NCBI GenBank assembly: GCA_018711685.1
Contig: DVHZ01000118.1
Coordinates: 1 to 64,000, forward strand
Length of the DNA: 64,000 nt
From: Candidatus Excrementavichristensenella intestinipullorum
GTDB taxonomy: Bacteria; Bacillota; Clostridia; Christensenellales; Aristaeellaceae
Direction: 5' to 3'
Below are positions 18,990 through 28,547 of the stretch, in pieces (the stretch's first letter is position 1; each line of letters begins with the position of its first letter). A model generated the notes under the pieces. That model was not told where the DNA came from and searched no databases. It was given only the letters and a program-made list of their open reading frames with translations. The translations under genes and the position numbers were made by a program.

Positions 18990-21026
18990 TTACACGCCCT
19001 GGGCGCAGTTCTTGCCGGCTACGTAGCCGTAGTACACGCACAGGGAATGGCTGATGCCCCGGAAGCAGATGGGGTATTCCACCGCATAGCGGCTGCCCTG
19101 GACGTTGCCGCATACGTACAGCCCAGGGATGATGTCCCGGGTGGGGTTCTCCGCGGTGCCTGTAAAGGTGTGGCAGTTCTCGTCGGACTCCAGGCCGCCC
19201 ACGCACACCAGCATGGAGGTGGTGCTCCAGGTGCAGGCGTAGAAGGGGCCGTTCTCCAGGGGGAACATGCGGCTGGCGTCTTTTCCGAAGTCCGCGTCGT
19301 AGCCCTCCCGGCACAGCTGGTTGTAGCGCTCCACGCTGGCCTTGGCGTTTTCTAGGGCCTGGCCGGTGTATCCCAGCTGATCGAACAGCTCCTCCAGGGT
19401 ATCGGCCTTGAAGTTGTAGGCGTTGGCCTTGGCGGACACCTTGGTATACTGCCGGTCGGTGAAGTTGGGATTGCTCTCGTCCTCATCCTCGGGGATGATA
19501 TAGCACAGCCCGCCGTGGTTGGCCGGCATGTAGGGAATCTGCTCCGGCCATTTGCTGTCGTAGATCTGGTAGGTCGTCTGATCGGGCTGCAACTCGATCT
19601 GATTTTCCAACTGCTGGCCGGGAATGCACTCGTTCATGAACCGCTCCCCGTGCTTGTTCAGCTGCAGGAAGGGCGTCACGCCCATGCCGCCGCCCATGTG
19701 GTGGGTCATGGGGGCGTGGAAATCCTGTACCTTGGCGCCGATCCAGGCGCCCATGCGCAGCCCGTCGCCGGTGGGGCAGGGATTGCCCTCCACGTCCACG
19801 CCCAGCATACCCATGGCGCCCATATTGGTGATCTTCTTCTCCACGATCTCCGGGGCAAAGTGCTCCATGATCCGCGGGTCGCCGCTGTTGTCCCCGGTGG
19901 CCAGGATCACGCCCTTGGCGGCGTTGAACTGGATGTAGCGGTTGGCGTTCTGGGCATCCCGGACGATCACGCCGGTCACCCGGCCCTGCTCATCCTGGAG
20001 CAGCTTGGTGCCGAAACAGCCGAAGTAAGTCTTGGCCCCCAGTTCCAGCGCCTTGTTCAGGTTGGCCTCCACCACGAACCCCTGCTGGTCCTTGCGGCTG
20101 GAGCGGAATTCCATGGAGGAGGGGAAGGTGGGGAATTCTTCCTTGGTATAGTCGTAGTGCTCGGGCAGCGGCCAGGACAGGGGCACCAATATGCCCTTGT
20201 CGAACTGCTCCTGGGTCACCGCCTGGCGGGTGGAGTCGCAGATGGTGATGTCCGGGCAGGCGGCGATGAACCAGTCGATGGCCTCCCAGGCGTGGTCGGC
20301 CCACTTCTTGAGGATGGAGCGCTTATTGCGGTAGGTACACTCCCGCATCAGGCGGTTGACCACCAGGTCGGTATCCACGATGCCTTCCCGGCCCCAGCGC
20401 TGGTTCAGGGGGCCGTTGAGCACCGCGTATTCGCCGGAACGGCAGTTGAAGGAGGCGCCCTTCTCGATCAGCGCCACGCTGGCCCCCTCCTCCGCGGCGG
20501 CCCGGGCCGCGCACACGCCGGACAGGCCCGCGCCTACCACCACCACGTCCACGTCCACCGTCTCGTCTATCGCCGGGATGTCCGGCTCCTCGCCCAGCCA
20601 GTCCATCTGGTCCTGGGCCTGCTCCTGCACTACCGGCGCGATGTCCACCGTCTCGCCCTTGGCCTGGGCAATACAGGCCTTGGCCGCCTCGGTGACCGCG
20701 TTGCTGGTCAAGGACACGCCGGAGATGGCGTCGATGTCGGCGCTCTGGGCCGCCAGGATGCGCTGGGCAAACTCGCCCCCTTGCTCCAGACCATAGCCGG
20801 TGGTTTCCTTGGAGGTGTCCACCACCACGTCGGTAATCTCATTGGCGCTAAAGGTCATGGTCACCGTGACCTCTCCCATGCCGGTGGCGGTAGCGGAATA
20901 GGTGCCCGGGGTGTACAGCCCCTTCTCCTGGCCCAGGGCGGGTACACCCATGCCTGCGGCGGCCAGGCCCAGGGCGCCGGCTGCGGTGCCCTTGAGAAAA
21001 TCGCGGCGGTTGATGTTCCTGTTCAT
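18990..21026 (-). CDS. Tat-exported FMN-binding / FAD-dependent flavoprotein reductase (fumarate/urocanate reductase-like)
   Basis: Tat-type signal NRRDFLKGTAAGALGLAAAG; FMN-bind domain with DAISGVSLTSNAVTEA; FAD GXGXXG-like VDVVVVGAGLSGVCAARAAAEEGASVALIEKG; C-terminal GLYVCGNVQGSRYAVEYP; start refined from 21116. Confidence 0.9.
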   Translation of the reverse strand: MNRNINRRDFLKGTAAGALGLAAAGMGVPALGQEKGLYTPGTYSATATGMGEVTVTMTFSANEITDVVVDTSKETTGYGLEQGGEFAQRILAAQSADIDAISGVSLTSNAVTEAAKACIAQAKGETVDIAPVVQEQAQDQMDWLGEEPDIPAIDETVDVDVVVVGAGLSGVCAARAAAEEGASVALIEKGASFNCRSGEYAVLNGPLNQRWGREGIVDTDLVVNRLMRECTYRNKRSILKKWADHAWEAIDWFIAACPDITICDSTRQAVTQEQFDKGILVPLSWPLPEHYDYTKEEFPTFPSSMEFRSSRKDQQGFVVEANLNKALELGAKTYFGCFGTKLLQDEQGRVTGVIVRDAQNANRYIQFNAAKGVILATGDNSGDPRIMEHFAPEIVEKKITNMGAMGMLGVDVEGNPCPTGDGLRMGAWIGAKVQDFHAPMTHHMGGGMGVTPFLQLNKHGERFMNECIPGQQLENQIELQPDQTTYQIYDSKWPEQIPYMPANHGGLCYIIPEDEDESNPNFTDRQYTKVSAKANAYNFKADTLEELFDQLGYTGQALENAKASVERYNQLCREGYDADFGKDASRMFPLENGPFYACTWSTTSMLVCVGGLESDENCHTFTGTAENPTRDIIPGLYVCGNVQGSRYAVEYPICFRGISHSLCVYYGYVAGKNCAQGV

Positions 21027-21154
21027 GGCAATTCCCTCCTCATGTCGATGGCGCGGGACGATCCCCCGCTCCCCCGCCACCTCTGCGGCGCGGGAGAATC
21101 TGTTATTATTATACATTCGTCACATGGTGATGGGTCAATTGGGCAATCCCTTGT

Positions 21155-21183
21155 TTGACAAGAAAAAAGAGCCGTGCTATACT
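21155..21183 (+). promoter_or_regulatory. Promoter of the MerR-family gene
   Basis: TTGACA-17-TATACT. Confidence 0.75.
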
Positions 21184-21263
21184 TGTGAAAAATTAAACGT
21201 CCTGTTTTGTGACGGTTTTCTCCGCGAAAAAAGCCGTCACCATGTGACGGATTTGGAGGCTTC

Positions 21264-22100
21264 ATGAAGATCAAGGCGACGGACATGGAAAAGATATTCG
21301 GCCTGTCCCCCAACGGCATCCGCCTGTACGAGAAATACGGCATTCTGCGGGTGGCGCGAATGGCGGGCAGCCGTTACCGGCTGTACGACCCGGAGGCGCT
21401 GCAGGCCATGGGATGCGGGGTGCAGCTGCGCCGCTACGGCTTTTCCATGGGCGAGACCGCCCGCCTGCTGGGAGCGGCGGAAGATGGGGAGCAGCTCCAG
21501 GCCCTGGAAGCCAGGGGCCAAGCCATAGACCGGGAAATCGAAGGGCTGGCCCAGGCCCGCAAGAGCCTGACGATCCGGGTCCGGCGCATCCGCCAGGCTC
21601 ACCAGCTTCTGGACCAATGCGCCGTGGAGGAAAAGCCCGCCATGTATTTTCTGGGCGTGCTGCGGGGGCAGGAGCCCATTGAGCCGGAGGCGGGCGAAAT
21701 GCTGGGGCAATGGGTAAAGCGCTACGCCCCCCACCTTTCCACAGCCGTGCTGCTGGACGGGCCCTATCTGACCCGGGAGCGGTATGACCAGCCGCCCCTG
21801 CGGGGCGTGGCGTTGGACGCGGAGATGGCCCTGGCCCTCGGCCTGTACGCCGGCCGCCAGGTGGTCTATCTGCCCCCCAAGCCCTGCGTGGTGACGGCGC
21901 TGCGCTTCTCCCCCGGGGAGGATCTGACCCCCCACTTCGCCCGGGTGCGGCGTTACGCCCGGGACAACCAGCTCACCCTGTACGCCGGCGGATTGTTGCG
22001 GCAGGTACAGTGCGCCTTCCGGGAAGGCAAGTGTATGCACACTGCGCTGTTATACGCCCCCCTGGCCGGCGACGAAGACCGCTTCGGCCAGATGCGCTGA
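21264..22100 (+). CDS. MerR family transcriptional regulator
   Basis: LSPNGIRLYEKYGILRVARMAGSRYRLYDPEALQAMGCGVQLRRYGFSMGETARLL; divergent from flavoprotein reductase. Confidence 0.88.
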   Translation: MKIKATDMEKIFGLSPNGIRLYEKYGILRVARMAGSRYRLYDPEALQAMGCGVQLRRYGFSMGETARLLGAAEDGEQLQALEARGQAIDREIEGLAQARKSLTIRVRRIRQAHQLLDQCAVEEKPAMYFLGVLRGQEPIEPEAGEMLGQWVKRYAPHLSTAVLLDGPYLTRERYDQPPLRGVALDAEMALALGLYAGRQVVYLPPKPCVVTALRFSPGEDLTPHFARVRRYARDNQLTLYAGGLLRQVQCAFREGKCMHTALLYAPLAGDEDRFGQMR

Positions 22101-22428
22101 GTCTCGCCTTGGCCAGGCCGGCGCCCTCTCCCGGACGGGATCAATAGAGGAATCCGGTCCCGCCTCGCCGCCTTTGCCCGGATGGCGCGGAACCTCGCCG
22201 CCTTCCGCCGAATGTGCTGGAAGCACTCCCCCCGCAATCTACCCCCCGGCTCAGGCCAACATAGCCGCCTTCCGCCAAATGAGGCGGACCCGTTTCGCCG
22301 GAATCTGCCGGACACATCCCGCCACTCCTCTCCGCCTCCCAGAGGAATTCGCCGCAGGCGTTCCCTTAACCGGCCGCTTGGATGGGATAGCGCCGCGGCG
22401 CCCTTCTCCCGCCGGCAGCGCCGGCGGG

Positions 22429-22485
22429 GTCCCAAAACCGCCCCCGGCCCATCCCGCAGGGATGGGCCGGGGGCGGTTTTGGGAC
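22429..22485. terminator. Long perfect inverted repeat between convergent genes (terminator-like)
   Basis: 27-bp arms GTCCCAAAACCGCCCCCGGCCCATCCC / GGGATGGGCCGGGGGCGGTTTTGGGAC, 3-nt loop. Confidence 0.7.
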
Positions 22486-22495
22486 ATGATTTTGA

Positions 22496-24025
22496 TCAGG
22501 TCCAGTATTTTCTGTCCAGGGAGCGGTATTGCACCGCTTCGGCTACGTGGGCGGCGTCGATTTTTTCGCTGCCCGCCAGGTCGGCGATGGTACGGGCTAC
22601 CTTGATGACCCGGGTATAGGCGCGGCTGGACAGGCCCAATCGCTCCCCTGCGGTCTTGATCAGCTGCTCTGCGGCGGCGGTCATGGGGCAAAAGGCGTTC
22701 AACGTGCGGGCATCCAGGCGGGCGTTGCAGGCGATAGCGCGTCCCCTATACCGTTCCCGCTGCACCGCCCGGGCCTTTTCCACCCGGGCGCGGATAGAGG
22801 CGCTGTCCTCTTCCCCGCGCTTGCCGGTCAGGTCCCCTACCGGCACGCTCTCCACCTCGATGTGCAGGTCGATGCGGTCCAGCAAGGGGCCCGAAACCCG
22901 GTTCAAATACTGCTGGATCTGCCGGGGCGTACAGCGGCATTCGTGGGTACGGGAGCCGTAGTGGCCGCAGGGGCAGGGGTTCATGGCGCACACCAGCACG
23001 AACTGGGCCGGATAGGTGGACTGGGCGCTCACCCGGGTTACGGTGACGGTGCCGTCCTCCATGGGCTGGCGCAGCGCTTCCAGCACGTCCCGCCGGTACT
23101 CGGGCAGCTCATCCAGGAAGAGCACCCCGTGGTGAGCCTTGCTGATCTCTCCGGGCAGGGCGGCGGCGCCGCCGCCGGTCATGGACACCGCCGAGGCGGT
23201 GTGGTGCGGCGCACGGAAGGGTCGCTCCGTGAGCAGGCCGCTCTCCGGGGCCATGCCGGCGCAGGAATGGATGCGGGTAACCTCCAGGGCCTCCTCAAAG
23301 GTCATATCGGGAAGGATGGTGGGCAAACACCTGGCCAGCAGGGTCTTGCCCGAGCCGGGCGGGCCCACCATCAGCACGTTGTGGCCGCCGCTGGCGGCGA
23401 TTTCCAGGGCCCGCTTGGCCCCCAATTGGCCCACCACGAAGGAAAAATCCACCGCCGGGCGCCTTTGGCCCAGCAGCTGCTGGTAGTCCACCGGCTGGAT
23501 GCTTTCCAGCTCCCCTTCCCCGGCCAGATAGGCCACCACCTGGCGCAAATGAGCGGCGGGTAGCAGTTCTATGCCGCTGACACACTGCACCTCGGCCCGG
23601 TTATCATAGGGCAGGATGAGCCGCTTTAACCCCAGTCCCCGCAGGGCGATGGCCATGGGCAGTGCGCCCCGGACGCTGCGGATGGAGCCGTCCAGGGACA
23701 GTTCCCCCAGCAGCGCCACGCCCTGGAGGTTGGCTAGGGGCACCCGGCCCTGGGCGGCCACCACCCCCACGGCGATGGGCAAATCGAAGAACGGCCCCTC
23801 TTTTTTCTGGTCCGCTGGGGCCAGATTGACCACCAGGCGGTCGTCGGGGAAGCTATAGCCGCTGTTGCGCAGGGCGGCCCGTACCCGCTCCCGGGATTCC
23901 CGCACTGCGGCGTCGGGCAAGCCCACCACGTCGAACAGGGGCATTCCCGAGGACAGGTTCACCTCCACCCGCACGCCAAACCCTTCCACGCCGCTGAGGG
24001 CGCAGCTGTTCACCGTAGCCAGCAC
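22496..24025 (-). CDS. YifB/ComM family Mg-chelatase-like AAA ATPase
   Basis: GVEGFGVRVEVNLSSGMPLFDVVGLPDAAVRESRERVRAALRNSGY; GPPGSGKTLLARCLPTILPDM; GVLFLDELPEY; start (GTG 24025) inferred. Confidence 0.93.
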   Translation of the reverse strand: MLATVNSCALSGVEGFGVRVEVNLSSGMPLFDVVGLPDAAVRESRERVRAALRNSGYSFPDDRLVVNLAPADQKKEGPFFDLPIAVGVVAAQGRVPLANLQGVALLGELSLDGSIRSVRGALPMAIALRGLGLKRLILPYDNRAEVQCVSGIELLPAAHLRQVVAYLAGEGELESIQPVDYQQLLGQRRPAVDFSFVVGQLGAKRALEIAASGGHNVLMVGPPGSGKTLLARCLPTILPDMTFEEALEVTRIHSCAGMAPESGLLTERPFRAPHHTASAVSMTGGGAAALPGEISKAHHGVLFLDELPEYRRDVLEALRQPMEDGTVTVTRVSAQSTYPAQFVLVCAMNPCPCGHYGSRTHECRCTPRQIQQYLNRVSGPLLDRIDLHIEVESVPVGDLTGKRGEEDSASIRARVEKARAVQRERYRGRAIACNARLDARTLNAFCPMTAAAEQLIKTAGERLGLSSRAYTRVIKVARTIADLAGSEKIDAAHVAEAVQYRSLDRKYWT

Positions 24026-24113
24026 GGGCGCTCTCCCCTTCCTCTTTCGCAAATTCAAGATACGGCTTTCGCAAATTTGGGATACGGCCTGGGGCGGCGT
24101 CCCTCGGCCCGCC

Positions 24114-27100
24114 CTAGAAATTTTCCCAGTGGAACCAGCGCAGGTACTGGGCGTAGCTGCGCAGCACGGGCAGTCCACTCATGAGGGGATAGAAGGCGAT
24201 GAACATCACCGAGGCGGCGGCGCAGTAGGCGATGCCGCCTATGCGGTAGGCCCTGGCTCCCCGCTGCTTGCGCACCCACTCGAACAGGGCCACCGTAGCC
24301 AGGATGATGAAGGGCACCGAGGCAAAGTAGTGGTAGATGAAGGTACTGCGGGTGACGAACATCCAGGGCACGTACTGGGCCAGGAAGCCCACCACCACGT
24401 ACAAGTAGCGCCGGTCGCCCCGGGCGGCGGTGGCCAGCCGGGCCATCACCCACACCATGGCCAGGGCGCCGCCCCACCACACCACCGGGTTGCCCATGCA
24501 GGAAATGGAGGACACCATACCGGCTCCCAAGTATCCGCTGCCGGAATAGTACCACATGGGCTTGACGATGAGGGGCCACTCGTACCAGCGAGACTTAAAG
24601 TAGTGGTTATCCCAACCCAAGTTGCTATGGTAATTAAACATGTCCTTTTGCACCTGCCACACCCCCGCCAGATTGAACCGGCCCGAGGGGTCCAGATGCC
24701 AGTAATAGGTCATATAATAAATGAGGGCAGGCACCACCAGGAAAGCGATCACGCAAAAACCGATGGTGATGAGGGCGTTCCTGGGGAACTGGCGAACCGC
24801 CCGCTGGGCCACCCGCCGGGCGTCCTGGTCCAGGGTGCGCAGGTTGCGCTTGGCATAGCGGTACTCCCGGTAGCGCTGGGCCAGGGTGAAGAAGAAGATA
24901 AACGCCAGCCCCAACGCCCCGTACAGCCCGATCCACTTGCAGGACACAGCCAGTCCCATGCTGATCCCGCACAGCCCCAGGGGAACCAGGGTACGGTGCA
25001 ACTTCACGTGGTAGAAGCTCATCATAGCGTACCGGATCATGAACAGGTACATCAGCATGATGAAGAACACCGCGAACACGTCGATGGTGGCCAGCCGGGA
25101 CTGGGTAAAGTGCATACAATCGCTGGCCAGCAGGAAGGCCCCGATAAAGGCCAAAGAGCTGCGCCGGAACAATTGCTTGCCCAGCAAATACATCAGCGGC
25201 ACCATCAATACCCCGAACAACGCCGGCATGAAGCGCCAGCCGAAGGGGGTCATGCCGAACAGCTGGATGCCCACCATGATGAGCACCTTACCCAGAGGCG
25301 GGTGGGTGTACTCGTACACGCTCTCCCACTGGTTCAGGAACTCATAGGCGGTGCGGCCATGATAAATCTCGTCGAAGTACATGCCGTTGAGGTAGGAGGG
25401 ATAGGGCGGCACCGTCTCCTGCTCGTCGATGAGGGCCTTGGGGTCGTAGTCGTACCCGGCGCTGCCCCCCACGCTGTACACCGAGGCAATGGGCAGCACC
25501 TGGCCGTTTTGATCCAGGAAGCCCACCTCGCACAGGGTAAGCCCCGCCCGCTCGGCGATGATGCGCACGTACCGGGCCCGCTGGACGTAGCCCTGCTCCA
25601 CCGCGTAGAAGGAGCCGTCGTCCTCCTTCTCGCTGGGCTGGTACCACAACCATTGGAATATCTTGCCCTGGTCGTACTGGGCGTAGTGGGCCTCGCTCCA
25701 CACCTGGCCGTCCTCGGACAACTGCACCAGGAAGGTGGAGGAGCAGATGCTTCCGTAATAGGTCATGGTGAAGTCCTCCACCTGGCCCAGGTCGAAGGTG
25801 ATCTGTTCGCCGGAGGCCGTGGCCTTCCATTGGGTCTGGGGTGCGCTCATGCTGCCCAGGTTGGGAAAGGCCACCGCCGCGTACAGGGCGGTAAGCAGCA
25901 CCATCAGGGTGATATCCCTGCGCTTTAGGTTGAGCCGGGCGTCCCTGCCCTTGAGCAGCCCTTCGGCCACTCCGCTTTGGGCCCGCTCCTTTTCCTTTGC
26001 CTTGACGCCCTGGGAGCGGTACACCCGGGTGATGGTAATCATGTGGCCGCTGACGCACATCTCCCATCCGGTCCAGGCCAGGAAAACGCTGGTGAGCACG
26101 TTGATCAGGGAGATCAAGTGATTGAGGGTTTGCTGGCTGGTGGCCAAATATTCGCTTTGCAGCACCAGGGCCACGTTCATGAACTGGGAGAAGGAGAGCA
26201 AGGTGAACGCGCCCAACAGCCGCAGATCCCTATCGAACACATAGGCCAGCAACAGGAAAGCCAGGGCGGGATACATGTATCTTTCGTGCATCATGGGAGC
26301 GAAGGCATACACCAGGGCCAATATCACCGCCCCGCACAGGAACACCTTGCCCCGATCCTTGGCCTTGATATACAGGAACAAGCCAAAGGCGTAGGCTGCC
26401 GCCAGCATGGCCATGGCGAACAGGGTCACCGAGGGGACCTGGGACATCTGAATCCAGTTGAGCCCCATCAGTTCATACAGGTTACAGGCGTTCACCGTAA
26501 TATAGCGGTAAGTGTTCATCACCCCGCCGTACTGGCCCAGCAGCCAGCAAAGGGGCCTGAGCCACTGGGGCAATGCCTGATAATCCTCCAGCAGCGCCGG
26601 GGGCAACGACCAGATAAAGGGCAGCGACAGGGCCAGCCACAGGCCGATACCCAGGCCCAGCCCTCCCAGCAGCCGCAGCAGGGTCTTGCCCTTCTCCTGG
26701 CTCTCCACCACCTCCAGGACCAGCATAGCCAGCCCCAGGGGCGCCAGCATCAGCGCCTGGGGCTTGACCAGCACCGCCGCCGCGTACAGGGGCAACGCCG
26801 CCAGGTAGTGGCCGTGGGCGGCTGCCAGCATACAGCAAAGCAGCAGCGCGGTGAGCACTCCATCCACCTGGCCCCAGGCGGCGGAATTGATGATGGCGGC
26901 AGGATTGAAGGCAAACAACGCTCCCATCAGCGCCGCCACCCAGTCGCCCAGGGCCTCTTTGCTCCACCGGTACACCAGATAGGCGCAGGCGATGTCCGCA
27001 GCCATGGGGATCAATTTGATGATGAGCCAGGAAATCTGCCCATCCAGGGGCAACCCCAATCCCTGGATCAGGGTGCCGCACAGCCACAGCACGTACATAT

Positions 27101-28034
27101 ACCCCGGGGGATAATCGCAAAACACCTGATCGGAGTAAAAGCCCCCCGGGCCCACCTGGGCCATCCGGGCGGCCCACCCCTCAAAGCAGTTCATGTCCGC
27201 CTCGTAGCCCCGCACGCTGACCGCTAGCGCCACCCGCACCGCCATGGCTAGAGCGCACAGCATCCAGAAGGTGCGGCGGCAGGCGGCGGCGTTGCCCTGG
27301 GCGGGCAGTTTACTGCGCAGGGCCGCCACCAAAAATCCCACCAGCACCAGAACGTAGCAAATTCCCACGCACAGGGTCACAAAGGTCTCCGGCACCACGA
27401 CGAGAGGCTGATCCTCCTGGTCCTCCCCCTCGGGCTCCACGGGAGGCAGGGTAGACAGGGGCTGGACGAAGGCGCCCTCCGGCGCCTCCTCCAGGGCCAC
27501 CATCTCAAAATTGTCAAACCACGCCCGGCCCACGTTGAGAGAGCCGTAATTGCCCACCCGGGCCATCAGGACCAGCTGCGTCTGATCCGAGCCGGTCACG
27601 CCGTACAGGGTCACCGGCGTCCATTCTCCCCGGGTATCGTACACCGTCTCCGAGGAAACGAAGGTATCCTTGATAGACAACCCCGCGCCGGCGGCGTTGG
27701 TGGAGCAGCCTTCCGCCCGCACCATGCAGCTGATGCGGTACAACGTGTCCGGCTGGACCTGTACTGTCTGCTCAAACCGGGCATCGTTCTCGCTTAAATT
27801 ATCCACGTACAGGCTGTATCCGCCCTCGTAAGCGGAGGACACCGCCGCCAGCTCACTGCTGCCGTCATAGTACCACATGCCTTTGATCCAGCCGCTGGGC
27901 AGCCCGTCCTCGTCCACTTCCTCAATGCCGCCGTTGACGATAAGGTTTTCGGTTTCGCTGGCCCAGACCCCTTGCGCGGCCAACAACAGCGCCAGCAACA
28001 CCAGCGCGAAGATTCTGCTTCCTCTCATACGCAC
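24114..28034 (-). CDS. Large double GT-C glycosyltransferase (N-terminal CBM-like domain, GT-C membrane domain, C-terminal PMT/GT39-like domain)
   Basis: 1306 aa; signal peptide; jelly-roll-like N-term; SVRGYEADMNCFEGWAARM...CDYPPGYMYVLW; PMT-like YFDEIYHGRTAYEFLNQWESVYEYTHPPLGKVLIMVGIQLFGMTPFGWRFMPALFG. Confidence 0.82.
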   Translation of the reverse strand: MRMRGSRIFALVLLALLLAAQGVWASETENLIVNGGIEEVDEDGLPSGWIKGMWYYDGSSELAAVSSAYEGGYSLYVDNLSENDARFEQTVQVQPDTLYRISCMVRAEGCSTNAAGAGLSIKDTFVSSETVYDTRGEWTPVTLYGVTGSDQTQLVLMARVGNYGSLNVGRAWFDNFEMVALEEAPEGAFVQPLSTLPPVEPEGEDQEDQPLVVVPETFVTLCVGICYVLVLVGFLVAALRSKLPAQGNAAACRRTFWMLCALAMAVRVALAVSVRGYEADMNCFEGWAARMAQVGPGGFYSDQVFCDYPPGYMYVLWLCGTLIQGLGLPLDGQISWLIIKLIPMAADIACAYLVYRWSKEALGDWVAALMGALFAFNPAAIINSAAWGQVDGVLTALLLCCMLAAAHGHYLAALPLYAAAVLVKPQALMLAPLGLAMLVLEVVESQEKGKTLLRLLGGLGLGIGLWLALSLPFIWSLPPALLEDYQALPQWLRPLCWLLGQYGGVMNTYRYITVNACNLYELMGLNWIQMSQVPSVTLFAMAMLAAAYAFGLFLYIKAKDRGKVFLCGAVILALVYAFAPMMHERYMYPALAFLLLAYVFDRDLRLLGAFTLLSFSQFMNVALVLQSEYLATSQQTLNHLISLINVLTSVFLAWTGWEMCVSGHMITITRVYRSQGVKAKEKERAQSGVAEGLLKGRDARLNLKRRDITLMVLLTALYAAVAFPNLGSMSAPQTQWKATASGEQITFDLGQVEDFTMTYYGSICSSTFLVQLSEDGQVWSEAHYAQYDQGKIFQWLWYQPSEKEDDGSFYAVEQGYVQRARYVRIIAERAGLTLCEVGFLDQNGQVLPIASVYSVGGSAGYDYDPKALIDEQETVPPYPSYLNGMYFDEIYHGRTAYEFLNQWESVYEYTHPPLGKVLIMVGIQLFGMTPFGWRFMPALFGVLMVPLMYLLGKQLFRRSSLAFIGAFLLASDCMHFTQSRLATIDVFAVFFIMLMYLFMIRYAMMSFYHVKLHRTLVPLGLCGISMGLAVSCKWIGLYGALGLAFIFFFTLAQRYREYRYAKRNLRTLDQDARRVAQRAVRQFPRNALITIGFCVIAFLVVPALIYYMTYYWHLDPSGRFNLAGVWQVQKDMFNYHSNLGWDNHYFKSRWYEWPLIVKPMWYYSGSGYLGAGMVSSISCMGNPVVWWGGALAMVWVMARLATAARGDRRYLYVVVGFLAQYVPWMFVTRSTFIYHYFASVPFIILATVALFEWVRKQRGARAYRIGGIAYCAAASVMFIAFYPLMSGLPVLRSYAQYLRWFHWENF

Positions 28035-28193
28035 CTGCCCGTTTTTTCGTTTATCCTTATCAATTCCACGCCCGTACCGCTCATTCCTTCAAAAATATGG
28101 GGCTATTCCCAAAAATTTATCCTTTCTTTTCGTCTATCCCTCATTGCCGCGCCGCCATACCAGCGGCATGGCCCAAGCTTTCCCCCTGCCCGC

Positions 28194-28547
28194 CTATTCC
28201 TCCCTGGCTTCAAACGCCCCGGGCAAATGGCGCACGCCCTGGGGCGTCACTTCCACCACGTCGAAGCGCACCCGCTGATTTTCCAGGCCTTTGCCCCGCA
28301 AATACCACTGTGCCGTCCGCAATATGCGCCGGCGTTTGGCCCGGTCCACCCCCCAGGCAGGAGCGCCGTAGGCGGCGGTGGAGCGGCTCTTCACCTCGAT
28401 AAAGCACAAAAAGCCCTCCATCCGGGCGATCAGGTCGATCTCCCCCCAGGGGCAGCGCAGGTTACGTTCCAGGATCTTAGCCCCCCGCTCCTTCAGATAC
28501 CGCTCCGCCTCCCGCTCCCCCAGGGCGCCCAACCGGCGCCTATCCAT
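28194..28547 (-). CDS. YraN family protein (UPF0102)
   Basis: LGALGEREAERYLKERGAKILERNLRCPWGEIDLIARMEGFLCFIEVKSRS. Confidence 0.92.
   Translation of the reverse strand: MDRRRLGALGEREAERYLKERGAKILERNLRCPWGEIDLIARMEGFLCFIEVKSRSTAAYGAPAWGVDRAKRRRILRTAQWYLRGKGLENQRVRFDVVEVTPQGVRHLPGAFEAREE

Noticed and set aside
18844-19026. ORF MPNRKPPPRGGFIPQEAPVSAIAETGASWG...
   Set aside because: Translation of the palindromic terminator region; the same motif appears on the opposite strand.
22174-22619. Overlapping ORFs between merR and comM
   Set aside because: Arg/Pro-rich frames over degenerate repeats and the long inverted repeat; no SD or homology.
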